DNA of 14,989 nucleotides from Bacteroidales bacterium UBA1215 (GTDB lineage: Bacteria; Bacteroidota; Bacteroidia; Bacteroidales; WCHB1-69). The stretch's first letter is position 1, and each line of letters starts with the position of its first letter. The position numbers were made by a program, and so were the translations under genes. The stretch covers positions 2,592 to 17,580 of the forward strand of contig DBXJ01000054.1 of the NCBI GenBank assembly GCA_002309475.1, in the 5' to 3' direction. Below, one piece after another: positions 1-8,327 of the stretch. The notes under the pieces were generated by a model that searched no databases, was not told the origin of the DNA, and saw only the letters and a program-made list of their open reading frames with translations.

Positions 1-11
1 AAAAAAAGTGT

Positions 12-19
12 TATCTTTG
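12..19 (+). promoter_or_regulatory. Candidate Bacteroidetes -7 promoter box for the DUF4831-coaD-thioredoxin-fold unit
   Basis: The sequence TATCTTTG fits the TAnnTTTG -7 consensus of Bacteroidetes housekeeping promoters. It lies 20 bases before the first ATG, which would leave a short leader of roughly 15 bases. The matching -33 TTG element would fall outside the window, so only half of the promoter can be judged. The same octamer precedes gdhA. Confidence 0.6.
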
Positions 20-39
20 CAAATTATTGCAAAATATCT

Positions 40-1140
40 ATGAATTTCAAACATATTATATCAATAGGACTGTTTTTTAGTATATCTTTGCAAGTGATAG
101 GGCAGACTTATCATTATTATTTGCCATACAATTGGTTTAAAATAGAGGCAAAAATCACCAAACAAGTGTCGGTTGCCGGTCCTTATGCAGACCATGCAGA
201 CTTGCTATCCGGTATAAAACAACCTGTCATAGAAGAAAATTCCACTCATTATTATCTGTCAAATTTTCATATAGAAATTCAGTCAGGAGTAGATACCAAC
301 TGTATTTTTCCTATCCAAGCCACTCATTTTGCATTTTCAAACTTGGCCAACAAAGGATTGTTGTTGGATATGGGGGTGGAAAAAAATTATGGCTATCAGC
401 AAGAATTCAATTTTGAACCGGATAATGAGTTGTCAAGCAATCCATTCTATATGTATGTACAAGGGGAGTTGGAAACCCGCTACGATACGGTGTATGAAGA
501 CAAATGGGTGGATAGTGTGTTGGTAAAAGAAGCAAGAATTGTCTCCCGCTTGGTAGTAAAAACCGATTATGAACAAGCTCAAGATGCAATTGACGAAATA
601 GAAGATATCCGTTCAGATTATTATGATATCATATCCGGTGTTGCCGATATTGGACAAGCCGATATTAAGGTAATGTTGGATGAATTAAAGAAGAAGGAAG
701 ATGACTTGACTATTTTGTTTACCGGCTATTCTCAAAACGAAGAAACTACATATAATTATACTGTAGTGCCGGAGAATGTCGGGGACACACAAACATTTTT
801 CTTGTTTGACTTATCACCTGAATATGGCATAGATTTTGATGAAGAAATAGAACAGGATGTTATTCATTATGAATTACAATTTTGCAAGATGCAAGAGAAA
901 CAATTACCTGTCATAAATATTAAGGCATCAAAAAATGCTTTCTATTATCGTCATGCAGAATATTACCGGTGTTGGCTGTTGGAAAATGGAGAAAGAAAAG
1001 CCTATTTTGGTATTTATCCTATAGCACAAGCGGGAACAATAAAAATACTTTCTAAAGCTGCAACTGCTGTAGAAATCAATCCATTTACGGGAGAATTAAA
1101 GTCTATAACTACTAAATTTGACAAAAAATGGGAAAAATAG
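40..1140 (+). CDS. DUF4831 family secreted protein
   Basis: This 366-residue protein starts with a hydrophobic signal peptide (about residues 1-21, likely cleaved before QTYHYY). Family resemblance is seen in the early YYLPYNWFKIEAKI segment, the GPYADHADLLSGI segment near residue 47, and the central run from about residue 172 to 245 that includes DIISGVADIGQAD and LTILFTGY. These match my memory of DUF4831, a family of exported Bacteroidetes proteins with no known biochemical function. It is probably periplasmic or attached to the envelope. It contains no lipobox and no recognisable catalytic motif. The last 13 bases overlap coaD in another frame, so the two are probably cotranscribed and perhaps translationally coupled. 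The family call rests on motif memory, not a search, and function is unknown. Confidence 0.75.
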   Translation: MNFKHIISIGLFFSISLQVIGQTYHYYLPYNWFKIEAKITKQVSVAGPYADHADLLSGIKQPVIEENSTHYYLSNFHIEIQSGVDTNCIFPIQATHFAFSNLANKGLLLDMGVEKNYGYQQEFNFEPDNELSSNPFYMYVQGELETRYDTVYEDKWVDSVLVKEARIVSRLVVKTDYEQAQDAIDEIEDIRSDYYDIISGVADIGQADIKVMLDELKKKEDDLTILFTGYSQNEETTYNYTVVPENVGDTQTFFLFDLSPEYGIDFDEEIEQDVIHYELQFCKMQEKQLPVINIKASKNAFYYRHAEYYRCWLLENGERKAYFGIYPIAQAGTIKILSKAATAVEINPFTGELKSITTKFDKKWEK

Positions 1141-1616
1141 CATTATTCGCAGGCACATTCGATCCAATTACACTTGGTCATGAAGATATTGCCCAACGAG
1201 CCGCCAAAATGTTTGACAAACTGATTATAGGTGTAGGTAATAATATCCACAAAAAACACTTGTTCACCCTTGAAGAGCGGGTGTCTTTTCTCCAACAAGT
1301 ATTTCAAAAAGACCTCAATATTGAAATTATAACATATAATGGTCTTACAATTGATTTTTGCAAAAAGAATAATATATCTGTCATTGTAAGAGGTGTGCGA
1401 AATGCCACCGATTTAGACACGGAAAATGCTATCCATTATGCCAATAAAATGTTGTTGCCCGAAATTGAAACCATTTATATTCCTACAAGTGCACAATATG
1501 CAGGCATTTCTTCTACAGCAGTAAGAGAAATTCTAACCCATAATGGCGATATTGTTTCTTTTGTTCCGCAGAGTGTCTATGCATCAATAATAAGGTCGTT
1601 TAAATCGATAAAATAA
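1128..1616 (+). CDS. coaD: Phosphopantetheine adenylyltransferase (CoaD)
   Basis: CoaD transfers AMP from ATP to 4'-phosphopantetheine, giving dephospho-CoA and pyrophosphate in the cytoplasmic pathway to coenzyme A. At 162 residues the protein has the usual bacterial length. It shows the nucleotidyltransferase signature GTFDPITLGH at residues 9-18, including the TxGH motif with His18. It also has the RGVRN segment at 88-92 and the second ATP-binding motif ISSTAVRE at 127-134. The start overlaps the end of the DUF4831 gene by 13 bases. An ATG here places the GTFDP motif at the position expected for the family. Its stop codon shares one base with the ATG of the next gene (TAATG), which suggests translational coupling. 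All key residues are intact. Confidence 0.97.
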   Translation: MGKIALFAGTFDPITLGHEDIAQRAAKMFDKLIIGVGNNIHKKHLFTLEERVSFLQQVFQKDLNIEIITYNGLTIDFCKKNNISVIVRGVRNATDLDTENAIHYANKMLLPEIETIYIPTSAQYAGISSTAVREILTHNGDIVSFVPQSVYASIIRSFKSIK

Positions 1617-3049
1617 TGAAAACAATTGGCAAAATTCTTTGTATATCTTTTATGCTGCTTTCTATGTCTGCATGGGCATTGAAACCGGTAACTATTAAAG
1701 GTAAGGTGGATTTTGCCAACAAAGGACTTGTTCGTGTATATGTTTACGAAGATTTAATTACTTACAAAAGAACACAGATACAGCAAGCAGATATTAAAGA
1801 AGATAGTACTTTTAGTCTGCAAATTCAAATAGAGGAAACACAATTGATAGAATTGGCATACAATATGGTGGCTGGAACATTGTTTGTAGAACCGGAAAAA
1901 ACTTATCAATTGCATTTATCAGCAGATACACGTTTTCTGCCATATATTGATGCTACAATCATGGGCGGCAATTTGTTGGTAAAATTCGACCATGTTGATA
2001 CGGCAGAATTGAATTACAAGATAGCTCGTTTTGACAGATACTACGACTATTTTTGCATCAACTATGGCGAATTTCTTTATACAAACATGACGCAAGAGCA
2101 TTATGATAGTTTGGTGAATATGCTCAAGGTTCGTTTTCCGGACAATTACAATCCTTTGAATTATTATTCAACTTATATTCACTATCGCTATGCGGAATTA
2201 GACAGAATGTTTTATTCTAAAAACAAACTGAAAATTTATAATCAATATTTGACTGATAATTATATTCATTATAACAACATTGCATATATGGAATTTTTCA
2301 ATAATTTTTTCGATAAATATTTGTATGGCACTTCCAAATATATTGAAAAATCCATGTTGTATAATAGTATCAACAATAAACGAAATTATTACAGGCTTTT
2401 GGATGCTCTTGGAAAAGATCCGATTTTAGTCAATGAGGTTATCCGTGAAATGGTATTGATAAAAGGTTTGGGAGAAATATACGACAATGACGAATTCAGT
2501 CAAGAAAATATCTTGTTTCTTTTGAATCAAATGACGAATGCTACCAAGTTTGTACAGCATAAGCAAATGGCAGAAAATCAGATAAAACAACTCACCAAAT
2601 TGCGTCCGGGTAGTGTAGCACCCAATTTTGAAGTGAAAGATGTATATCGTGTAAAGGTAACTTTGGATGATTATAAAGGAAAATATGTTTTCATTCACTT
2701 TTTCGCCACCTACAATGTAGAATCCATTCGGGAAATGCTGATATTGAAAGATATGTATGCACACTTGAAGGATAGTTTGGAAATAGTGAGTGTGATGTTA
2801 GATTTTGAATATTCAAAATTATATCACTTTGTCAATGAGTACAAAGATTTTGATTGGACATTTGTTCACTGTGACGGCAATTTTGCCATGATTGATAGTT
2901 ATGATGCATATTCCTTACCGATGGGAGTGTTGATAGATGCTAAGGGGAAAATTATAGCTTGTCCTACAAAATCAGTTTCAGATGGATTATTGATGCAAAT
3001 TTATACACTTTTCCCAGCCATGGAAGAGAAAAATAAATTAGAAAAATAA
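1616..3049 (+). CDS. Secreted TlpA/ResA-like thioredoxin-fold protein lacking CxxC
   Basis: This 477-residue protein has a signal peptide (about 1-21, ending MSAWA). An N-terminal beta-rich part of about 110 residues resembles the DUF4369-type domains often fused to TlpA proteins in Bacteroidetes. A long Tyr- and Asn-rich helical middle follows, and a thioredoxin-like domain runs from about 329 to 470. That domain opens with RPGSVAPNF, and its predicted cis-proline is Pro435 in SLPMGVLID. At the active-site position, where TlpA-type proteins have WCxxC, this one reads YNVES (366-370), so both cysteines are replaced (Asn367, Ser370). Classical thiol-disulfide exchange is therefore unlikely. 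A structural, binding or peroxiredoxin-unlike role is possible but not shown. It is translationally coupled to coaD through a one-base TAATG overlap. I see no clear hairpin terminator after it. Confidence 0.8.
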   Translation: MKTIGKILCISFMLLSMSAWALKPVTIKGKVDFANKGLVRVYVYEDLITYKRTQIQQADIKEDSTFSLQIQIEETQLIELAYNMVAGTLFVEPEKTYQLHLSADTRFLPYIDATIMGGNLLVKFDHVDTAELNYKIARFDRYYDYFCINYGEFLYTNMTQEHYDSLVNMLKVRFPDNYNPLNYYSTYIHYRYAELDRMFYSKNKLKIYNQYLTDNYIHYNNIAYMEFFNNFFDKYLYGTSKYIEKSMLYNSINNKRNYYRLLDALGKDPILVNEVIREMVLIKGLGEIYDNDEFSQENILFLLNQMTNATKFVQHKQMAENQIKQLTKLRPGSVAPNFEVKDVYRVKVTLDDYKGKYVFIHFFATYNVESIREMLILKDMYAHLKDSLEIVSVMLDFEYSKLYHFVNEYKDFDWTFVHCDGNFAMIDSYDAYSLPMGVLIDAKGKIIACPTKSVSDGLLMQIYTLFPAMEEKNKLEK

Positions 3050-3070
3050 ATTTTTATGATGATAATCCGC

Positions 3071-3081
3071 TGAAATTCAAA
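3071..3081. repeat. Copy 1 of an 11-bp direct repeat flanking the gdhA promoter
   Basis: TGAAATTCAAA occurs here and again at 3161-3171, exactly 90 bp apart, on either side of the gdhA promoter. It could be a pair of binding half-sites or chance in AT-rich DNA. Confidence 0.35.
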
Positions 3082-3115
3082 TAGAAAAAAATGATAAAAA
3101 AATGTAAAAAAAAAA

Positions 3116-3146
3116 TTGAAAATTGTAATAAAAAATTTTATCTTTG
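3116..3146 (+). promoter_or_regulatory. gdhA promoter (-33 TTG and -7 TAnnTTTG)
   Basis: TTG at 3116-3118 is followed after 20 bases by TATCTTTG at 3139-3146. This matches the Bacteroidetes -33/-7 arrangement in both sequence and spacing. Transcription would begin near 3151-3155, leaving a leader of about 70 bases before the ATG at 3226. The leader is A-rich with no Shine-Dalgarno sequence, as is common in this phylum. Confidence 0.75.
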
Positions 3147-3160
3147 CACTCGATTTCGTA

Positions 3161-3171
3161 TGAAATTCAAA
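3161..3171. repeat. Copy 2 of the 11-bp direct repeat, in the gdhA leader
   Basis: This is an identical copy of TGAAATTCAAA from 3071-3081. It overlaps a small inverted repeat, ATTTC-GTAT-GAAAT (3153-3166), near the predicted transcription start. Confidence 0.35.
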
Positions 3172-3225
3172 GGCTTAAAGGCAAGAAAAAAAGTAACAAT
3201 TCTAAAATAATTAAATAAAAAAGTT

Positions 3226-4569
<1,344 letters not shown>

Positions 4570-4586
4570 TTGATATGATTGATGAT

Positions 4587-4619
4587 AAAAAAAGCCGTTT
4601 TTCTAAACGGCTTTTTTTT
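4587..4619. terminator. Bidirectional rho-independent terminator between gdhA and the convergent gene
   Basis: A near-perfect hairpin has the arm AAAAAAAGCCGTTT (4587-4600), loop TTCT, and arm AAACGGCTTTTTTTT (4605-4619). It has a T run on the plus strand and, read backwards, on the minus strand too. It lies 17 bases after the gdhA stop and 18 bases after the stop of the minus-strand gene, so it can end transcription from both. Confidence 0.93.
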
Positions 4620-4637
4620 ATGCTTAAAATTAAATTC

Positions 4638-5471
4638 TTATCGACTCAATTCTTTAAAATCATATACATTTAAACCGATATCCGCATTGTTTTTCACTTG
4701 GCGGAAATTGCCGTAGAGTATGGTTCCATCGCTACAATCGGCAATAATCATTAAACTGATTTTTCCGGCTTCACCGATAGTATGTACAAATGCCTTTTCT
4801 TTATCTGCTTGCAATAGAGCTTGTTCAACTTCTTTTTCAGAAGTTAGTATAAATGGGTGAGAATAGACATTTTTTATCTTTTCCTTGTCATTCAACACTC
4901 TGACAACATCGTTTGCAGTCAGTAACAAAGTCTTGTTTTTTACTTCTCCGGAATTAATGGCACTTAAATCTTTGCTACTGCTAATGGTTGTTGGGTGATT
5001 GAGTAAATATTGAACAGATTTTAAAATACCCATCATTTTATAACCATACGAATTGCTTTCACCATCTTCATCGTATGTTGCCACCGGAATGGAAATCACA
5101 TCAGGCATTTTGTCAATATTTCCGCTTTTGTGACCTAAAACAATAGTCAAAACATTGCATTGCATACTTTTTCCTCCTAAATCGTATATGCCGTCTACCA
5201 ACATCATAAAGGAGCAATTTTCTCGTTTGCAATATTGCTCATATTGACTTTGAGAAATAATTTCGTAGGGTGTTATCGTCCAGCATGCTTGTGCACACTG
5301 ACGAATTGTGCTGTTGAATTCTGAAAACATACCGCCTTCCAATACAATGTAGGTTTTGGTGGACTTAAACTTGGTAATGTTATCTTGTGACAATTGAAAT
5401 TGAGCCCAAATTTTTGTCGGCATATATAGTAGGGCAACCATCAACAATATGCTAATTAGTCTATTTTTCAT
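4638..5471 (-). CDS. Secreted protein of unknown function
   Basis: I do not recognise this 277-residue protein. The N-terminus (MKNRLISILL and on to IWAQ at residues 21-24) is a good signal peptide with likely cleavage after Ala23, and no lipobox is seen. The mature part has alternating short hydrophobic strands, such as TYIVLEGG, VLTIVLGH, SLMIIAD and TILYGNF, consistent with a mixed alpha/beta fold. It has six cysteines (59, 63, 81, 86, 105, 246), more than most neighbours, which could form disulfides in the periplasm. No catalytic motif is evident. It is a lone minus-strand gene, convergent with gdhA (shared terminator) and divergent from ftsK. The start is the only ATG that gives a complete signal peptide; no Shine-Dalgarno sequence precedes it. 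The export signal and a clean, long frame support a real gene. Confidence 0.8.
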   Translation of the reverse strand: MKNRLISILLMVALLYMPTKIWAQFQLSQDNITKFKSTKTYIVLEGGMFSEFNSTIRQCAQACWTITPYEIISQSQYEQYCKRENCSFMMLVDGIYDLGGKSMQCNVLTIVLGHKSGNIDKMPDVISIPVATYDEDGESNSYGYKMMGILKSVQYLLNHPTTISSSKDLSAINSGEVKNKTLLLTANDVVRVLNDKEKIKNVYSHPFILTSEKEVEQALLQADKEKAFVHTIGEAGKISLMIIADCSDGTILYGNFRQVKNNADIGLNVYDFKELSR

Positions 5472-5524
5472 TTTCTTATTTTTTAATCTGTTTTTTATAT
5501 ACGTAAATGTTTATAAATCGGTTG

Positions 5525-5532
5525 CAAAAATA
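5525..5532 (-). promoter_or_regulatory. Candidate -7 box for the minus-strand secreted protein gene
   Basis: Read on the minus strand this is TATTTTTG, a match to TAnnTTTG, 53 bases upstream of the ATG at 5471. A convincing TTG is not present at the expected -33 distance (only a TTAG near 5548-5551), so the call is moderate. Confidence 0.45.
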
Positions 5533-5581
5533 CTCATTTTTCATTATCTAACTGGCTAATTATTAAAGTAAAAACATTAAC

Positions 5582-5598
5582 ATTATGGTGTTCATAAT
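5582..5598. promoter_or_regulatory. Inverted repeat between divergent promoters, possible operator
   Basis: ATTATG-GTGTT-CATAAT is a perfect 6-bp inverted repeat with a 5-base spacer. It sits between the candidate minus-strand promoter (5525-5532) and the candidate ftsK promoter (5636-5643). Its size would suit a dimeric regulator, but in such AT-rich DNA it may be chance. Confidence 0.3.
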
Positions 5599-5635
5599 TT
5601 TTTTAAACTGAAAAAACTTGTTTGAGTCAAAATTT

Positions 5636-5643
5636 TAATTTTG
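5636..5643 (+). promoter_or_regulatory. Candidate -7 box of the ftsK-lolA-tamL operon
   Basis: TAATTTTG matches TAnnTTTG and is followed by a leader of about 60 bases to the ftsK ATG. The nearest upstream TTG (5618-5620) is 15 bases away, shorter than the usual spacing, so the -33 element is weak. Confidence 0.5.
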
Positions 5644-5710
5644 TATATTAATGTAGGAATACATATAATATTGTAAAATAATTTGATAATCAATAAAATA
5701 GCACATTGAT

Positions 5711-8296
5711 ATGGCAAATAGACAATTGACACTAGAGCCAAATAGTAAAGAAAAAAAGACATCAAAAGCAAATGTAAATAAAACAATATCTGCAAACAAA
5801 GGCAAATCAAACACAAAAAAGAAGAAGTCTAAAGCAGACCGTTCCGGTTTTTCTTTTAAGTCGTTTTTCAAGAGTGACAAAACTCGTGTGATAACAGGTT
5901 TTGTATTAATGTTGATAGCCTTGTTTTTGTTGAGTGCTTGCATTTCGTTTATTGGCACTCACGAAGCTGATGATAGCTTTTTCGGTACTAGAATTTTTGA
6001 CATCGATGCTAGTCAACAGATTGCTAATCATTTGGGAAAATGGGGCATGTACTTTTCTTTTGTATTGCTAAAAAATTGGTTTGGATTAGCTACATTCGGT
6101 TATCTGTTTTTACTTATCCTTTATGCTATCAAATTGATTACGGGAAAAAGTTTGTTGCCATTGATAAAAACAACAGGAATTATTTTGTTTGTATCCATTT
6201 GGGTAATTTTGGTATTGGCTACAATTCTTCCTGCAGAATACGATTGGTGTAGTGGTATGCTTGCTTTACAAACTGTAGAAAAAATTGAAAATGGCATAGG
6301 AAGTATCGGTAATATTCTTGTATTGTTATTCTATGCGTTGATTTTTGTTGCAGTTTGCTTCGGAGGAAATATTTTCAAAGCCAAAGAAACAGAGTCAATA
6401 GAAGAAGAAGCAGAAGAAGATGGCGATGGAGAAGATGAACCTCAAAAACCAAGTTTATTGGACAATCTTAAGCAAAGAATAGCCGAAAAAAAGGCTGAAA
6501 AGGAATTGGCAAAACAACAATTACAAGAAGAACAAAAAGCCAAAGAAGAGGCAGAACGTAAAGCAAAGGAAGAAGAAGAAAGAAAAATTAAAGAGGAAGA
6601 GGAAGCAAGAAAAAAAGCTGAAGAAGAAGAGAGAAAACGTCAAGAAGAAGAGGCAAGAAAAAAAATAGAGGAGGAAGAGAAGCGACAAGCTAATGAGGTT
6701 TCGTCAGATATTGAAGAAGAAGTCGAAGATGAATCAGGTGAAGTAGGCGTGCATTATGCTAATTTGGAACCTTACGATCCGAAGGCTGACTTGCCGAGTT
6801 TTCAAATGCCGTCTTTAGATTTGTTGTTGGATTATCCGGAATCTGTCAGCAGAACCGAAGAACAAAAATTGCAAGAGATAGAATACAACAAAGAACGTAT
6901 TACACAAACCTTAGAAAATTATAAAATTCAAATCACCGACATAAAAGCAATTGAAGGACCTACTATTACTTTGTATGAGATAGTTCCGGCTCCCGGTGTA
7001 AGAATCAGCAAAATAAAAGGCTTGGAAGGAGATATTGCTTTGAGTTTGTCGGCTATCGGTATTAGAATTATTGCTCCTATGCCCGGTAAAGGAACAGTGG
7101 GAATAGAAGTACCCAATATCGCTCCGCAAATTGTACCTATAAAAGAATGTTTGAGTTCAGATAAATATGTCAATGCCGGCAAAATGGCATTGCCTATTGT
7201 TATGGGAAAGACCATCGAAGGAGAAATATTTATGTTCGACTTAGCCAAGGCACCACATGTATTGATGGCCGGTGCAACCGGTACAGGAAAATCGGTCGGA
7301 TTAAATACTATCTTGGCATCATTGCTTTACAAAAAACATCCATCTGAATTGAAATTTGTTTTGGTAGATCCAAAGCGTGTTGAATTGAAATTGTATTCTA
7401 AAATAGAAAAACACTATTTGGCAAAATTGCCTGATACAGAAGCTATTATTACAGATACAAAGAAGGTTGTAAAAACATTGACATCATTGTGTAACGAAAT
7501 GGACCAACGTTATGTTTTGTTGGAAAATGCAGGTTGCAGAAATATTATAGAATACAACGAAAAATTCATCAACAGAAGGTTGAATCCGGAAAAAGGACAT
7601 CGTTATTTGCCATATATTGTTATGGTATTTGATGAATTTGCAGATTGTATTATGACAGCAGGAAGGGAAGTGGAAACACCGGTGGCACGTTTGGCACAAT
7701 TGGCACGTGCAGTCGGCATACATTTAATAGTGGCAACACAACGTCCTTCTGTGAAAGTTATCACAGGTTTAATCAAAGCCAATTTCCCTGTCAGAATTGC
7801 TTTCAAGGTGATTTCTCAAATGGATTCCAGAACTATCTTGGATGGCAGCGGTGCCGAAAACTTGATAGGACGTGGAGATATGTTGTATTCTACGGGAAAT
7901 GGTGAAACAAGAATACAATGTGCTTTGATAGATACACCGGAAATCAGCAAGATATGTGATTTTATTGGTGCTCAACGCGGTTACACGTCAGCATTTATGT
8001 TGCCGGAAGTTCCGGATGAAATAGGAGAAGGCAATTCCGGTGTGGAAGATCTTGACGATGATGACGAATTTGACCAATTATTTCCCGAAGCAGCACGCAT
8101 GGTTGTCAGTATGAAAATGGCTTCGGCATCATATTTGCAAAGAAAATTTAAAATAGGTTATAATAAAGCAGGAAGAATTATGGATCAATTGGAAAGTGCC
8201 GGTGTTGTAGGACAATCACAAGGTTCAAAGCCGAGAGAGGTTTTGATGTCTCCAACTGAATTAGAAGACTTCCTCCAAGAAAAAAACTTAATATAA
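5711..8296 (+). CDS. ftsK: DNA translocase FtsK (FtsK/SpoIIIE family)
   Basis: FtsK is a septum-anchored hexameric motor that pumps DNA during division and promotes chromosome dimer resolution. This 861-residue protein has a Lys-rich N-terminus and four membrane segments (about 59-80, 114-141, 152-174, 198-219). A highly charged linker follows (about 225-345). The alpha domain is near 403-470. The motor has Walker A GATGTGKS (521-528), Walker B VMVFDEFAD (Asp641, Glu642) and ATQRPS (675-680). A winged-helix gamma domain (about 792-861, with ASYLQRKFKIGYNKAGRIM) is expected to read polar DNA sequences. The linker core (about 252-326) is almost entirely Glu, Lys, Arg, Ala and Gln and is predicted to be one long helix, unlike the Pro/Gln-rich linker of E. 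coli. It heads an operon with lolA and tamL, with a 31-base gap to lolA. The ATG has no Shine-Dalgarno sequence. Confidence 0.97.
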   Translation: MANRQLTLEPNSKEKKTSKANVNKTISANKGKSNTKKKKSKADRSGFSFKSFFKSDKTRVITGFVLMLIALFLLSACISFIGTHEADDSFFGTRIFDIDASQQIANHLGKWGMYFSFVLLKNWFGLATFGYLFLLILYAIKLITGKSLLPLIKTTGIILFVSIWVILVLATILPAEYDWCSGMLALQTVEKIENGIGSIGNILVLLFYALIFVAVCFGGNIFKAKETESIEEEAEEDGDGEDEPQKPSLLDNLKQRIAEKKAEKELAKQQLQEEQKAKEEAERKAKEEEERKIKEEEEARKKAEEEERKRQEEEARKKIEEEEKRQANEVSSDIEEEVEDESGEVGVHYANLEPYDPKADLPSFQMPSLDLLLDYPESVSRTEEQKLQEIEYNKERITQTLENYKIQITDIKAIEGPTITLYEIVPAPGVRISKIKGLEGDIALSLSAIGIRIIAPMPGKGTVGIEVPNIAPQIVPIKECLSSDKYVNAGKMALPIVMGKTIEGEIFMFDLAKAPHVLMAGATGTGKSVGLNTILASLLYKKHPSELKFVLVDPKRVELKLYSKIEKHYLAKLPDTEAIITDTKKVVKTLTSLCNEMDQRYVLLENAGCRNIIEYNEKFINRRLNPEKGHRYLPYIVMVFDEFADCIMTAGREVETPVARLAQLARAVGIHLIVATQRPSVKVITGLIKANFPVRIAFKVISQMDSRTILDGSGAENLIGRGDMLYSTGNGETRIQCALIDTPEISKICDFIGAQRGYTSAFMLPEVPDEIGEGNSGVEDLDDDDEFDQLFPEAARMVVSMKMASASYLQRKFKIGYNKAGRIMDQLESAGVVGQSQGSKPREVLMSPTELEDFLQEKNLI
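6464..6688 (+). other. E/K/R-rich single-helix or coiled-coil segment within FtsK
   Basis: These bases encode about residues 252-326, dominated by Glu, Lys and Arg with Ala and Gln (for example AKEEEERKIKEEEEARKK). The i to i+4 opposite-charge pattern is that of ER/K single alpha helices. The coding strand is a purine-rich GAA/GAG/AAA tract. The boundaries are approximate. Confidence 0.75.
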
Positions 8297-8315
8297 ATTT
8301 GACCATTAATAATAA

Positions 8316-8322
8316 AAAGGAG
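8316..8322 (+). promoter_or_regulatory. Shine-Dalgarno sequence of the LolA-like gene
   Basis: AAAGGAG lies 5 bases before the ATG at 8328. It is the strongest ribosome-binding sequence on the plus strand of this window and fixes the start. Most other starts here lack one, as usual in Bacteroidetes. Confidence 0.75.
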
Positions 8323-8327
8323 TTATA

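Noticed and set aside
2426..2764. 112-codon minus-strand open frame inside the thioredoxin-fold gene
   Set aside because: It lies antisense within a real gene, has no ribosome-binding site or promoter, and its composition is that of a complement frame.
3050..3225. Riboswitch or small RNA in the gdhA leader
   Set aside because: Only a 5-bp hairpin and A-rich sequence are visible. There is no conserved aptamer-like structure or terminator/antiterminator pair.
5494..5517. TTTATA...TATAAA inverted repeat in the leader of the minus-strand gene
   Set aside because: It is pure A/T, with an imperfect context and weak pairing, and is readily expected by chance in this composition.
5635..5958. 107-codon minus-strand open frame over the ftsK start and its upstream region
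   Set aside because: Most of it is antisense to the N-terminus of ftsK, and it runs through the AT-rich promoter region. Its Phe-rich product is the complement of Lys-rich codons.
6400..6720. GAA/GAG-rich stretch as a microsatellite or non-coding repeat
   Set aside because: It is in frame throughout and encodes the charged FtsK linker. Codons vary (GAA, GAG, AAA, AAG, AGA, CGT), so it is not a pure simple repeat.
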